From: Utricularia gibba
Taxonomy: Eukaryota; Streptophyta; Magnoliopsida; Lamiales; Lentibulariaceae
Reading direction: 5' to 3'
NCBI GenBank assembly: GCA_002189035.1
Contig: CM007991.1
Span: 5,208,001-5,272,000, forward strand
DNA: 64,000 nt
The translations under genes and the position numbers were made by a program. Positions 38,462-49,093 of the stretch are shown here, piece after piece (the stretch's first letter is position 1; each line of letters begins with the position of its first letter). The notes below the pieces were generated by a model. It was not told the origin of the DNA, did no database searches, and was given only the letters and a program-made list of their open reading frames with translations.

Positions 38462-39424
38462 TGATAAACGAAAAATTAAGCAATGTCGTTAAATGCAAAT
38501 TTTCCTATCAAATAAATTTATAACCTAACCCACATTCAAGCATAAAACAATTATGAGCATAGTGATTAGGGTCGAACACGAAGAGTAGGTGCTTGTCAAG
38601 TGATTAGCCAAAGCATTAAATCAGTGTCACGTTGGTAAATTGGTCTTAACTAGGACTAAGGCAGAATTAAAACGAAATACAGTAAAGAAAATTAATAAGT
38701 TCTGGAGCTTGATTGTTTTCTGGAATGAAATGAGTGATGCCTTGGGACTCCTAGGGGATGTATGCCTATCACTAAACAAGCTCACATAAATAAAAAATCA
38801 TATAACTAACTCACAAGATCTAGGTCTACCCCGATTCTTGTTTTTCCCCCTAATATTTTGTCTACCTCTAATTAGGGTTGTTAGTTGGGTTTCACTACCT
38901 CCCCCTCCTGGATCTATCCTGGTTTGCTAAGGAAGTAGTGTGACTTATGATTTATTAGGTCTAAGGATGGATTAGCATGTTTCTCCCCTCTTCACCCCAA
39001 GGCACCCCCCTCTAAGTGCTTAGCTACTCATGGTAATGGAAGGTAAAACATCTTCATAGCATATACTAAGCAACATCCTCGCTACAAATGCTAAACAACA
39101 ACGAGCAATATGAAGCAAAAGTAGGACAGACACTTCGTTCACACAGGAAATCCAAATCTAGTCTTAGCTAGGAACAGTAAACATGAAGAACGAAAATAAT
39201 TTTTCAAGAGAAGCTGTGTTCTTCTGGTTCGTCGTCCCCTCCTTCTTCTTTCTCCAAAAAAATCTCCAGAAACTTGTTCGTGAGTCTCCAAGGGGAGATC
39301 TGCCTTCTCTCTCCAACTTTCCCTCCTTTTGTCCAAAATCTCCCTTTTTTCCCTCCTTGGATTTTGTGTGTACCAATTTGCAGACTTTTGGACTCATCTT
39401 CTGCCATTACACTGTGCATACTCA
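38462..39424 (-). mobile_element. Solo LTR (family A relative) in copia RNase H
   Basis: 963 bp with minus-sense start TGAGTATGCACAGTG and end CGTTTATCA. The target duplication GCTCC lies at 38457-38461 and 39425-39429. The interior shares with family A the block CAAATAAATTTATAACC near the end and a CAGAC/CTGCC region near the start, but it is shorter and diverged, so it is a sub-family. Removing it and one GCTCC restores the interrupted RNase H frame. Confidence 0.8.
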
Positions 39425-39640
39425 GCTCCTCTACTTAATGTGAAAATCATTCCACTTGTAGCCTTTAGCTCTTGTGTCACAGATACACAACTAGTATCAC
39501 TGTATTCCTCCAATACAATCTGTTTTCTATAGTATTGAATGCCATAGTCAAGAGTCCCTTTGAGATATCTCACTAACCACCTCATAAGTGACCAATGGCT
39601 CTCATTTGGGCATCTTTGTATGTAGTCTACAAAGATGTTG
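39425..39640 (-). pseudogene. Ty1/copia RT end and RNase H N-terminal part
   Basis: On the minus strand, HWSLMRWLVRYLKGT is followed by a YSD motif and ATSGMIFTLSRG, the standard junction of copia reverse transcriptase and RNase H. It continues in the 37635-38461 relic once the solo LTR is discounted. Upstream the element is cut off by a plus-strand copia relic. Confidence 0.75.
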
Positions 39641-39685
39641 CCTCTATATGCAAGTCGATAATTGCAAAATACACGTGGAGGAGGC

Positions 39686-40187
39686 TGTTATATCTTGATT
39701 TGCAGTCACCAATTTCCTGCCATGGGAGATATATGATGATGAGGAGGTGGTTGTCCAGATCAACGAATTCCATCGTCTCTTGGACAACATGATTGCTCAA
39801 AACATTAATATATCTATGGAGTTCATCACTGATTCACTGATCCACAAGTTACCAAGAGGATGGAATGATTATAAGGAAAGGATTTGTCAATCTGATCACA
39901 AGATGACGTTGGATCACTTAATCAATCACATTGCAATTGAGGAGAGGTATAGGAAAACTGGGAAGAAGCCAATCAAATTATGAGTATCAAGCGAATGTCC
40001 TCAAGAATAAATAAGGGAGTTACAAATCTCACTTAAAAAAATTCTGATTCTGGTTCTCATATGTCTTAGCTCCTACTAACGATGATATAAAAAAGAAAAA
40101 AAGGGCATTGTTTTGTTTTTGGTAAAGTAGGGCACTATGTAGTACAATGTAGGCATAGAATGATTGGCAAACATGGAGATAGGCCTC
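39686..40187 (+). pseudogene. Ty1/copia gag relic (second copia element)
   Basis: A plus-strand frame with INEFHRLLDNMIAQNINI, then HKLPRGWNDYKERI and IEERYRK, is the copia gag (UBN2) region. A zinc-knuckle remnant, GKVGHY..QCRH, follows near 40118-40158. The frame is cut at 40187 by a solo LTR and continues at 41504 toward protease. Confidence 0.75.
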
Positions 40188-41503
40188 TGTTAAGTGTCAT
40201 TTTCTAATTGTTTATTATGTATTATTATATGTTAATTTAGTGTTAAGTCGTCCAATTTAGGATTTATATTGATAAGTATTCTATTTCCTTAGAAAAATCT
40301 TATTTTCTATTTTGTATATATTTTCTTTATCTTTTTTGTGCACTTTGACCGAGATATGTGAGGACGCAGTCGTGGAGTGTTGCAGGAGTATTGGAGGAGG
40401 TCAGACACTGACTTTTCGTGCCTTGCACACAACTTGGAACAATTGTGGGTAAAAGACGGATACTAGTCAAGGCCTCTAACTTGTGGCATATTAAAGTCTG
40501 CAGTAATGATTGGGCGTTAACTTGCACGCAAGGTAAAGCTGGTGGCGAATGCAAGACATAAAGAATGATGGGAAGGGGACAGAAGGAGTTAATGCACGTG
40601 GGGAGTGAGATAAAACCAACTTGGAACAATTATTTTCGGACCTTTTTTCGCATCTTGTCTCTAGACTTAGAACTTTTGGGTTCTTCCTCTCCTCCAAGGA
40701 GGAAGAACACTTTAGCTTTCATTTTCGTTGCTATTTTCATGGCCCTTTGTAGCGAAACCTCTTTAGTTTATGGGAGTAGATGAAGTTTTCTTCCAAATCT
40801 TGAGCACTAAACTCGGTTCCCCGTTGAATTCATTCCGGATTTTGCGTACTTCCACGTGTCTTGTTACTATCTTTTTGTAATAACTCCTAGTCAAGGTCCA
40901 TGAGTAGCCAGCCACTTTTAGTGGATTTTGATAAAGAGCAAGGTGAAGAGTACCATCTCCAACACTACCGATTCGAGGGAAGTAATGAATTGTATGTGAC
41001 TACGGTACCATGACAATGGACACGTAGTGACCTCATACCTACCACTGGTCATTGGCAACAGCTAGGCACACGTACACAATTTGGTTTTGAAGGCAATCGA
41101 CGGCAATGCTTTTGTCATCTTAATCGTCCAAGGGGAATCACATGAGGTTATTCCCGTGCCCGCTTGTCAATCTAAGTGTAAGGGAGAGTAGGCTATTCCT
41201 TACTCCTATAACCAGCTATTAGGAAGGAATTATTGAAGACCGAGGCGAGGATAGACAAAAGAGGGAAGCGGAATCTCATTCCTAGGAACTGCAACCTTTA
41301 GTCAAGATCCATTACTTAGGTTGTATCTTTATTTCTTGTACTTCAAAACCCTCCTTTTACAAATCCGTGACAATTTGTGAAAGTTTTTTACAAAACACTT
41401 TTTTCAAAACTCAACTCCCTGAGATCGATACTCATACTACACTCTTTTGTGTTTTACGTTTTATATATATATTTAAAATTTGTCGAGAAAACGACATGCA
41501 ACT
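40188..41503 (+). mobile_element. Solo LTR of family B in copia gag
   Basis: 1316 bp, start TGTTAAGTGTCATTTTC, end ACATGCAACT (last base probably mutated from A). Target duplication GCCTC at 40183-40187 and 41504-41508. The copia frame runs straight through the empty site. The TGTTAAGTGTC start resembles gypsy LTRs. A truncated relative is at 56059-56390. Strand is given by that shared orientation only. Confidence 0.8.
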
Positions 41504-42384
41504 GCCTCTCAAAGCCAATATTAACATTGCTCAAGGGGATGATAATGATTAGGTGATTGTGATCATGTTCGGTTGTTTGAATGTAATTGAGGCCAATGGT
41601 GAGTGGATTATAGACTCAGGAGTTAATCGTCATGTTTGCTCAAGGAAGACGTATTTCTCCTCCTATAGTCCACTCAGGGATGACAATGATGTGATTAAGT
41701 TTGTTGACAAGTCTACGACACTAGTGTCTAGAAAGGGAGAAGTCACTGTGAATTTTACTTTAGGGAAGACTGTCCTTTGAAAGGACGTGTTGCATGTTCA
41801 TGTCAGAAAAACCAATGTCATCTCAGCTATCCAAATAGATAAATGTGGCCTAAATATCAACTTAGCTAATGAGGCTGCTATGGTGATGAAAAACAATGTT
41901 TTTGTTAAGGAAGGATACATTGGTAGTTAGGAGTTGTATGTAATGCACATTTTTATTGTCTGTAAGAATAAAGTTGATTATGCTTACATGATGTGTTCTT
42001 TCAATATCTAGGTCATGCTAGATTAGGTCATGTTAACTTTTCTATATGAAAAGGATGCAACAATTAGATTTAATTCCAAAATTGCATAATTTACTTGCTA
42101 AGTGTGAGACTTATATGGAGGCAAAAAAGTCTAAGAAATCATGTTTTTATGTGCATAGAGAATCTAAATTGCTTGCATTGATTCATTCGCATGTATTTGA
42201 TAATAAGATGTGCATATCTAGAATTGGAAATAATTTCATGGTTACTTTTTTTGATGATTGTTGTAGATATGCTTGTGTGTACAAGAAAATAAAGAGAGAC
42301 AGATTTGACAACGGGGATGAGTATGCATTATTCAAAAACTTATGTGAGAAGCATAGAATAATACATGAGAAGACTCCTCCCTAA
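41504..42384 (+). pseudogene. Ty1/copia protease and integrase relic
   Basis: The frame at 41553-41780 carries the protease site as WIIDSGVNRHVCS (usual form D-S-G-A), with Ala replaced by Val. Further frames show gag-pre-integrase remains (LGHVNF near 42018) and part of the integrase core (FMVTFFDDCCRYACVY; HRIIHEKTPP). Multiple stops and an internal deletion in the integrase are visible, and RT is absent. Confidence 0.75.
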
Positions 42385-42870
42385 AAACGTGAAGTTCTAT
42401 CAACCGAACATGATAACAATCGGGTTTTAAATTGTTGATAACCGGAATATGCGTCCATTGTGCTAAAAAACCGGGATCCAGCAATGGTATCCTATACATG
42501 GTTAGCATCTCTTAAACCTTCCGGTTTGTCCTATCCTTTTTCGAAGTTCAGGTTTCTGTTGGTGCACGGAACACCTCTTGGCTGTCTGGAGGGAATTTCA
42601 GATACCGATTTCCTTCACTCGCCGAATACTCATTACGTCCCCTTTTGTGTTCCACCACTTCCGCGGGGTTTCATGTCGCATTGTTTGTCTCCCCCCCCCC
42701 TGCCAGTATGGTATTGCTCAATCATTCTTTTCATCACCCGACAATGAACAGTGTCATGTCCCATCGTTCATCTTTAGGGGTTCCACCTGGAACACCTCAC
42801 GGCGCTTGTTTAGCCGAATACCCCAAGAGGGGTGTTCTTCCTTCTGTGTGGCAGGCCGAATGTTCACGCG
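42385..42870 (-). pseudogene. Gypsy gag relic, distal part (minus strand)
   Basis: Read on the minus strand downstream of the solo LTR, a short stretch (NIRPATQKEE) continues the gag frame of 44271-44740 and then decays. A run of ten C near 42692-42701 and large plus-strand open frames are also present; the latter show no domain. Confidence 0.5.
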
Positions 42871-44270
42871 TGATAAACAAAAATTTCCTAATGTCGTTGC
42901 AAAAATAGAAATTTCGTATCAAATAAATTTATAAGCCCTAATTTAAACAAAATAAAAATTTAGAAAACTTGTATAGTGGATTTTGAGGTTGATCACAAGC
43001 AGCTTGTGCTTACTAGGTATTTCAGCAGACGCAAAATTTGGAATAACAGTAGGTCTTAGTTTAAGCTCGGGCTAGCAGTGACAAGTAAGTTCAGTAAATG
43101 AAATCAGGTTTAAATGCAAAAGGTAACAAGTACTAGTTCTAACTTGGAATAATATGAAGATGCCTTAAGGGTCTGCCGATGGTGTGGTACTAAAATGCCT
43201 AACTTAAATTACCATGTCCTTACACTCACAACTTCAAATAACCTTAGTCTACCCAAGTCATTTGTAATATTTTCGGCTAAGCTAGTCTCCAATATCATCA
43301 CCAAGATTGCAATTAGGTCTACCCGCATGCAAAGTGTATAGAACTAGGTCTACCCGATTCTACTAGTTCTACCCCGGACTAACACCTACTACGCCCGCCT
43401 TGATTTGTTGGTCTATCTCTAAACCAAGCTTCTTAGTCGCGAAGTTATTTGTTCCCCTCCTTAGGTCAACCCATGGAATGATAGAAACAATGAAGAATTT
43501 TACTAAGAATCCTAGACCCACACCACCATGCTTCACCTTAAGACATCCCTAGGATTCTAACTACTCATACTTTGAAGGTCAAGCATGATAACATTAACAT
43601 AAAACAACGAAAATGTCAAGAACATTGTGAAAGAGTTGCGCGCAGAAACTGAAAACATCAACAAACTAAAGTAAAGCAGTAAGAGTTCAGTTTTCCGTCT
43701 AATACTGTTCCCTGATTGGAACAGTAGCGCTGGATTGGGTTTTGATGCTGTTCTTGAGGGTGAAGTCCTTCTTCTTCTCTTTTGGTTTGTGTTCTTCGTA
43801 TTGGAGTTGGAGGTTGGGGAGAAACCCCCTCGTCCCCCATTGGAGTTTTCTCGAGTTGGAGGGAAAACCTCTTTGTGTATTCTAAAAAAACGCGTTGTCC
43901 TCTTGTGATTCTCTCTCCTCAACCTTTGTCTCGCCTCCCACTGCCCAAAGCAAGTACATTCTCTTACAGTTCTGCTACTTCTGCCCCTGACTTGCAGACT
44001 GCTGCCAGGACAGTGTATTCATTGCCTCCTGCTGCACGGTAACTTACATGAAATCCTTGACTTTTCCATGATTTTTAGGTAGCTACTGGGCTCAAAATCG
44101 GGTTAGAACATGGGTGGGCTAAATCAAAGGATTTAGCCCAATAACATACTAAAAATCACATTTTCCTAAATTATATATAAAAATACATAAAACTATAAAA
44201 TATACAACTAAACATAATTAAAAACTCATGATTTTCATATCCTAAAAACATGAAAATTTGTGTGCTATCA
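42871..44270 (-). mobile_element. Solo LTR of family A in a minus-strand gag
   Basis: 1400 bp; minus-sense start TGATAGCACACAAATTTTC and end TTTTTGTTTATCA. Target duplication ACGCG (42866-42870) against ACACG (44271-44275), one mismatch. It aligns throughout with 27760-29115 in the opposite orientation, for example TAGAACTAGGTCTACCCG and GGACTAACACCTA. The gag frame is continuous across the empty site. Confidence 0.8.
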
Positions 44271-44740
44271 ACACGACTTTTCATTTCAGCTCTGAGATCA
44301 TTGTCTACCCCAGTATACTTCATTATCTTCCTGAGAAGTTCCCCCAAATTTTTCGGTTTGGACTTCGATAAACTCTGCCTCAGCTTGGAGGTCCTTAAAG
44401 CGCACTTGATGATTTCTACTCTCTCCTTGAGGTCCAACTGGACATATTGTGCCAAGTAGTTGAACATTCTCAAACCTTTCTTTTCAGTGATCGTATCGGA
44501 TGGAATATAATGCCCTCTTCAAAGGCGGAGCTTTGATGTTAACAGCATATCGGGTGGTGAATAGTAGCACCAACTCTCGATAAGATCCCACGCTACAAGG
44601 TTCCAGCTGTTTGAACCAAGTCTTTTCTCCCTTTTAGAGTGAACAAGCGAATAGGTTGCACTTTATAGCTTCCGAGTGCCGGACTGTTGTTCCCTATTGA
44701 TGACCATGAGGCCGGAGTCTTGTATGCTAGTACTACCTTC
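44271..44740 (-). pseudogene. Gypsy gag relic, proximal part (minus strand)
   Basis: Minus-strand frames include TWFKQLEPCSVGSYRELV (about 44620-44570) and RMFNYLAQYVQLDLKERVE (about 44470-44415), followed by a lysine-rich segment. This matches the order of a plant gypsy gag domain. A stop and a frameshift near 44490-44520 break it. It belongs to a different gypsy group from the gag at 27142. Confidence 0.55.
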
Positions 44741-44852
44741 ATTGCCGGACTTGATGGCCGCATTGTTATTTGCCATAGTGAGAGTTTGATAATTATCTCC
44801 TATGGATTTTTCAAATGGGGTAGTAGATCTTGCCCCATGGTGGGTGCCAGAA

Positions 44853-45355
44853 TGTTGTGGTCAGAAATCGGTAGTGAGGTAGGTGCCAATTTCCAGGTTA
44901 CGAGCAAAATCGCGCGGGTTGGATTGGATCCGGATGTAAGCATTTCGGATGGTATGATGCGATTGACAGAAGTGAAGAAAGATATGGATTTTAATGTGGA
45001 AACCGTCGGAGAATGGAAAAACCACGAAGTTGTCGGAGCTCGCTAGAAAATGGTTCCACTAGACGGAGGTGGAGAAAAGATACCAATTAGAAAGCCGGGA
45101 GTTGAACCCTTTTTCTTCGGATTTCCTCATATTTATATGATGAGTTGATCCGACCGAATCTTGAGCCTCACAGATGTCGGCTGCTTTCTTTTCCTGCCAA
45201 TTGTATTCTGGTTCCCTTCACAGATAACCGCCAACTACGCTGTCATTCCTATAATTCGGCGGCTTTTCAGTCTGTCGAACTGCGACAATTTGTTAAGACA
45301 CCTTTTTGGCTCCTTTTCAATGGCTGATTAACTCGATCCAATTTAGATCCCATCA
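44853..45355 (+). mobile_element. Family D LTR
   Basis: Starts TGTTGTGGTCAGAAATCGG, ends GATCCCATCA, 503 bp, aligned with 21215-21760 and 62963-63345. No target duplication was found: the left flank is unrelated DNA and the right flank is a copia fragment. It therefore may mark a deletion junction rather than a simple solo LTR. Confidence 0.6.
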
Positions 45356-45470
45356 AGAGCAAATAGATCGTTAAGAAAAAGATGTTTGCAAATGATCAAG
45401 TAGATAAATACAAGGCTCGAGTTTTAGCAAATGAGTTCATAAAAAAACCGAGTATTGACTACTTTGAGAC
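45356..45470 (+). pseudogene. Fragment of copia reverse transcriptase
   Basis: IVKKKM, then VDKYKARVLANEF and IDYFETL correspond to the KYKARLVAKGF...IDYFETF region at the start of copia RT. Only ~38 codons remain. Confidence 0.65.
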
Positions 45471-46270
45471 ACTTAATAACATTGTTTTTATTGTGTTTTT
45501 ATATGTGTTTATAGGTGTGTTTAATAAGGTTAAATATGTTTAATAAGGTTAAATGTAGTGTGCTAAATTGTCTCCTTTTTGTGTATTTAGTTTAATGAAA
45601 TGTGTTTATTGTGAAAAAAGACTAATTGACAACAATTGAGCCGAAAACTTTCATTTTTTTCCTTTAGTATATGTTTAAGTCTTAACAAGGTAAGAGTGAG
45701 TACTGGCAGCGTATTTTCCACATTGAGAGTCCAAAGGAGCAAAAAAGCTGAGAAAATCAACTTTTTGCTGAAAGCAACCACCCTCTGAAAAGATAATACC
45801 TGGAGTAGAGATCTTCCTTCTAGAAGCCTAAGGAAAAGATGGAGATGCCCTTCATTTTGAGCGGGAAAAGAAAAACGGAAGAAGAGAGAGAGAAGAGAGT
45901 GAACAGTGAAGGAGTGTGAGTAGAGGAGAACGGTGGTTCTCCGGCGAATAGCTCTGGCCGGCCTTCAGATCTGCACTCTCCACAAGCTTTATGCCTAGAA
46001 CTTTCATTTTCAGCAGATCTACGATTGAGAGCAATGGCTGGACACGTTATTTCTATTTTCTGCACTTCCATTTCTATTGTTGAACTTGCTTTTGTTACTT
46101 TCTGTGTTTTCATGCTTTCTATTACGTTTCTTGAGCAAAGTGTGAACAAGAAATCTCTTGTAGACTTTATTTGAGCATATGAACTTGTTTATGTTTGAGT
46201 TCTTCAATCTTTTCCTAGAAGATTACAAGCTAGAGGAAGGAAAGAAGAGAAGGACTCCATAATTTCAACC
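45471..46270 (+). other. Gypsy leader/LTR-derived sequence
   Basis: 46040-46215 (GCACTTCCATTTCTATTGTTGAAC to TATGAACTTGTTTATGTTTGAG) recurs at 54745-54925, in the same orientation, on the far side of the gypsy pol relic. This is what LTR or leader copies flanking one element would look like. The minus-strand frames here have no domain. Confidence 0.4.
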
Positions 46271-47220
46271 TTGGATTATGTTATGATTACCATGAAGGCT
46301 GTAGATTATTTGAGGCAAGTGCCAAAAGTGATGAAAGTTCTGAAGGATTTGTATAGTTCGAAAAGCAAGAGCAAGGATGAAGAGGTCTTCAAAGTTAGTG
46401 CTCAAGTCTCAACCTACCTGACGCAGCAATTTCCAGAAAGATGTTTAGACCCTAGAACATTCTTTGTCTTGATTCAAGTAGAATCTAAATTCATCAGTAG
46501 GGCAATGGCGGATCAAGGTGATTCAATCAACATGATGCCTTATGAAGTTTATCTAGCACTAGATTTGGAATCCCTCAAGCCACAAACTTGATATTACAAC
46601 TTGCAACCAGATCAGTGGCCATTCTAAAGGGTATTGCTGAAGATGTTTTAGTTAGAGTTTCTAACATTTGCTATCCTTGCTGCTTTATTGTTGTTAAAAT
46701 GCCACTAGTTAGGGTGAATGATAATACTTTAATTATCGGACACCCTTTCCTAGCTACTAGAAATGCTCAAATTGATCGTAGGAAAGGAGCTATCACTATT
46801 GGTTACGCTGATGATATTTCTCTTTTCAAGACCAATGAAGCTTAAAAGTTCCTTGATGATTTTGCACCTATGACTGGAGTTGATGTGGCTGATGAGCTGG
46901 TGGAGGAAGTTTCTAATGAAGAGCAGCATGATATTCTTGAAATTTGTAGACAAGACATTGAGCTCGAAGAGGAGGAAGCTGAGCACATAAGTCTAGAATG
47001 ATTCATTGAAGATAAAGACTTGGTGAAGCTTGGAGAGGTGACTTGTGCTGAACCACCAGAGTTGAAGCCTTTGCCTTCACATTTGAAATATGCATTTATT
47101 GGTGAAAACTCAAAGCTGGTGAATATCAATGCTGATCTTTCTTATAAAGAAGAGATGAAGCTTATGGATGTTCTGAAAGCTAACCGGAATTAATCTTCTG
47201 TCACAATGCATAGGATTTAT
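46271..47220 (+). pseudogene. Ty3/gypsy protease and start of RT
   Basis: LPxxCLDPRTFF-type start, then MADQGDSINMMP (active-site Asp-Gln-Gly-Asp in place of Asp-x-Gly-Ala), AEDVLVRV and GHPFLAT form the aspartic protease. An in-frame stop at 46591 interrupts it. The later part carries PPELKPLPSHLKYAFIGEN, the conserved linker before RT, and MHRI. RT is then cut at 47221 by a family C LTR fragment, and about 100 RT residues are missing. Confidence 0.75.
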
Positions 47221-47850
47221 CGATAATGATGGATTTGATTAATTAAGAGTTAATTAATAAATCCATTATTACGGTCTTGATTGAAGAAGCCTATAGGGTC
47301 ACACACAACAGTGGAGTCACTCATCGATATAAAATAGAATGACATAATTGCATGAGATGTAATTGGTAAGGTGGATAAATTAAATAGAGAGCTATTTTGA
47401 GATTAATATTGATTAAACTCAAAATAAAAGATCTCATATAGATATGATTTGGAACATATACATGTTTTCTACAAGATAAGATCTTTATGGAGATATGATT
47501 TGATATGTCACAAAAATATCTATAAAAAAGATTTAGATCTTGAGATTTGTTCTAAGGTCTTCGTGCTCTCTGAGACTAATCCACAAGGAGGTGTTTTTCT
47601 CTACTAGCACCTAAGAAATTCGACCAGCATTCAAGAGCCTTGAGAAGGTTATCGACGGAGTGCTCCACGTGTGGATACCATAGAGGCCGTCTGCTATTGG
47701 CAGTTGGTGAACAACAGAGTTATCTGAAAGGTATTTTGAACATCCCTTCGTCTGATATATACCGTATTCCAAGATTTGCGTTTGGGGTTTCTCAAAATTT
47801 TTAAAATTCCGCTGCTTTTGAGACATACGATGTCTACGACAAGTCCAACA
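47221..47850 (+). mobile_element. Family C LTR fragment in gypsy RT
   Basis: It matches the second half of 23544-24818 in the same orientation, from GATTTGATTAATTAAGAG to the terminal CCAACA. The first half is absent, as is part of RT, so insertion was accompanied or followed by deletion. Confidence 0.6.
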
Positions 47851-49093
47851 GTATGGAGGGTATAACTAGGTTGCTGTGGCACTAGATGATCAAGAAAGGA
47901 CGACGTGCACCTGCCCCTTCAGAACCTATGCATACAAGAAGATGCCTTTGGTCTATGCAATGCTCCAGTGATGTTTCAAAGGTGTGTCACCAGCATTTTT
48001 TTGGATTATATTGATGATTTCATAGAAGTGTTTATAGATGACTTTACTGAGCATGGGACTAGATTTGATTATTGCTTGAATCATTTGGAACTTGTTTTGA
48101 AACGTTTTGTTGAAAAGGATTTAGTTTTGAACTCCGAAAAGTGTCATTTGATGATATGCCAAGGAATTGTACTTGGGCATGTTGTTTATGTAGTAGGTCT
48201 TATGGTAGATTCTACTAAGGTCAGCACTATTTCTGGTTCACCTTATCCATGTGATGAAAGAGGTGTTCGTGCATTTTTGGGCCATGTTGGATTTTATAGG
48301 AGGTTTGTTAACGGATTCTCTCAAATTTCTCGCCCATTGACTAACCTCTTGCAAAAAGATGTTGAGTTTATTTTTTCATATGAATGGATGCATGCTTTTG
48401 ACACTCTCAAAAGGCCATCACTTCAGCTCCTATCATACAAGCACCCAATTGCAATTAACCATTCAATGTAATGACTGATGCTTCCAACTATGTAGTTGGA
48501 GCTGTGTTGGGCCAAAAGCCTGATGGAAAGGATACCATTATTAGCTATGCATCTGAAACCTTGGAGAGTGCTCAAGCAAATTACACTACAACCAAGAAGG
48601 AGATGTTAGCTATTGTGTTTGCATTGGGGAAGTTTTGGAGCTATCTATTGGGTAACAAAGTGATTGTGCACACATACCATGCCACCATCAAACATCTCAT
48701 GTCTAAGAAGTAGACCAAACCGAGGCTTATGAAATCAAGGATAAGCCTAGGAAGCACAATGAAGTTGCAAATCACCTTAGCAGAATCAAGCAACCTCTAG
48801 ATGGTGTACCAATTGCTGAAGAATTTCTAGATGAACAACTCTGTACAATTAACGCTGATGTAGGAAAGACCGGTGAACCATGGTACGCTAACATCACCAA
48901 CTATCTTTGCACTAGCGAGATGCCATTGGACTTAAATAGCTATGAGAAGCTGAAGATGAAGAGTGACATCAAACATTATTTTTGGGATGACCCCTATCTA
49001 TGGAAAAATTGTCCTAATGGTGTAGTGCAAAGATGCTTGACCAAAGATGACATTCACCAAGTGCTAGCATTTTGTCATGCATCTGCTACTAAA
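47851..49093 (+). pseudogene. Ty3/gypsy RT core, RNase H and start of integrase
   Basis: The 47905-48471 frame holds AFGLCNAPVMFQRC and FIDDF, the RT catalytic motif (usual form FMDDF or YMDD), then EKCHLM, GIVLGH and FLGHVGFYRRF. The next frame, 48471-48713, holds TDASNYVVGAVLGQ, SYASETL and a TTKKEMLAIVFALGKF motif of RNase H. Integrase starts with its N-terminal PYLWKNCPNGVVQRC...CHASA region up to 49093. At least two stops (48471, 48711) and one frameshift (near 47940) are present. Confidence 0.85.

Noticed and set aside
39139-39443. Overlapping frames on both strands
   Set aside because: They lie within the pyrimidine-rich part of a solo LTR.
45820-46149. Minus-strand 109-aa frame
   Set aside because: It lies in gypsy leader sequence that recurs at 54745-54925, and no domain is seen.
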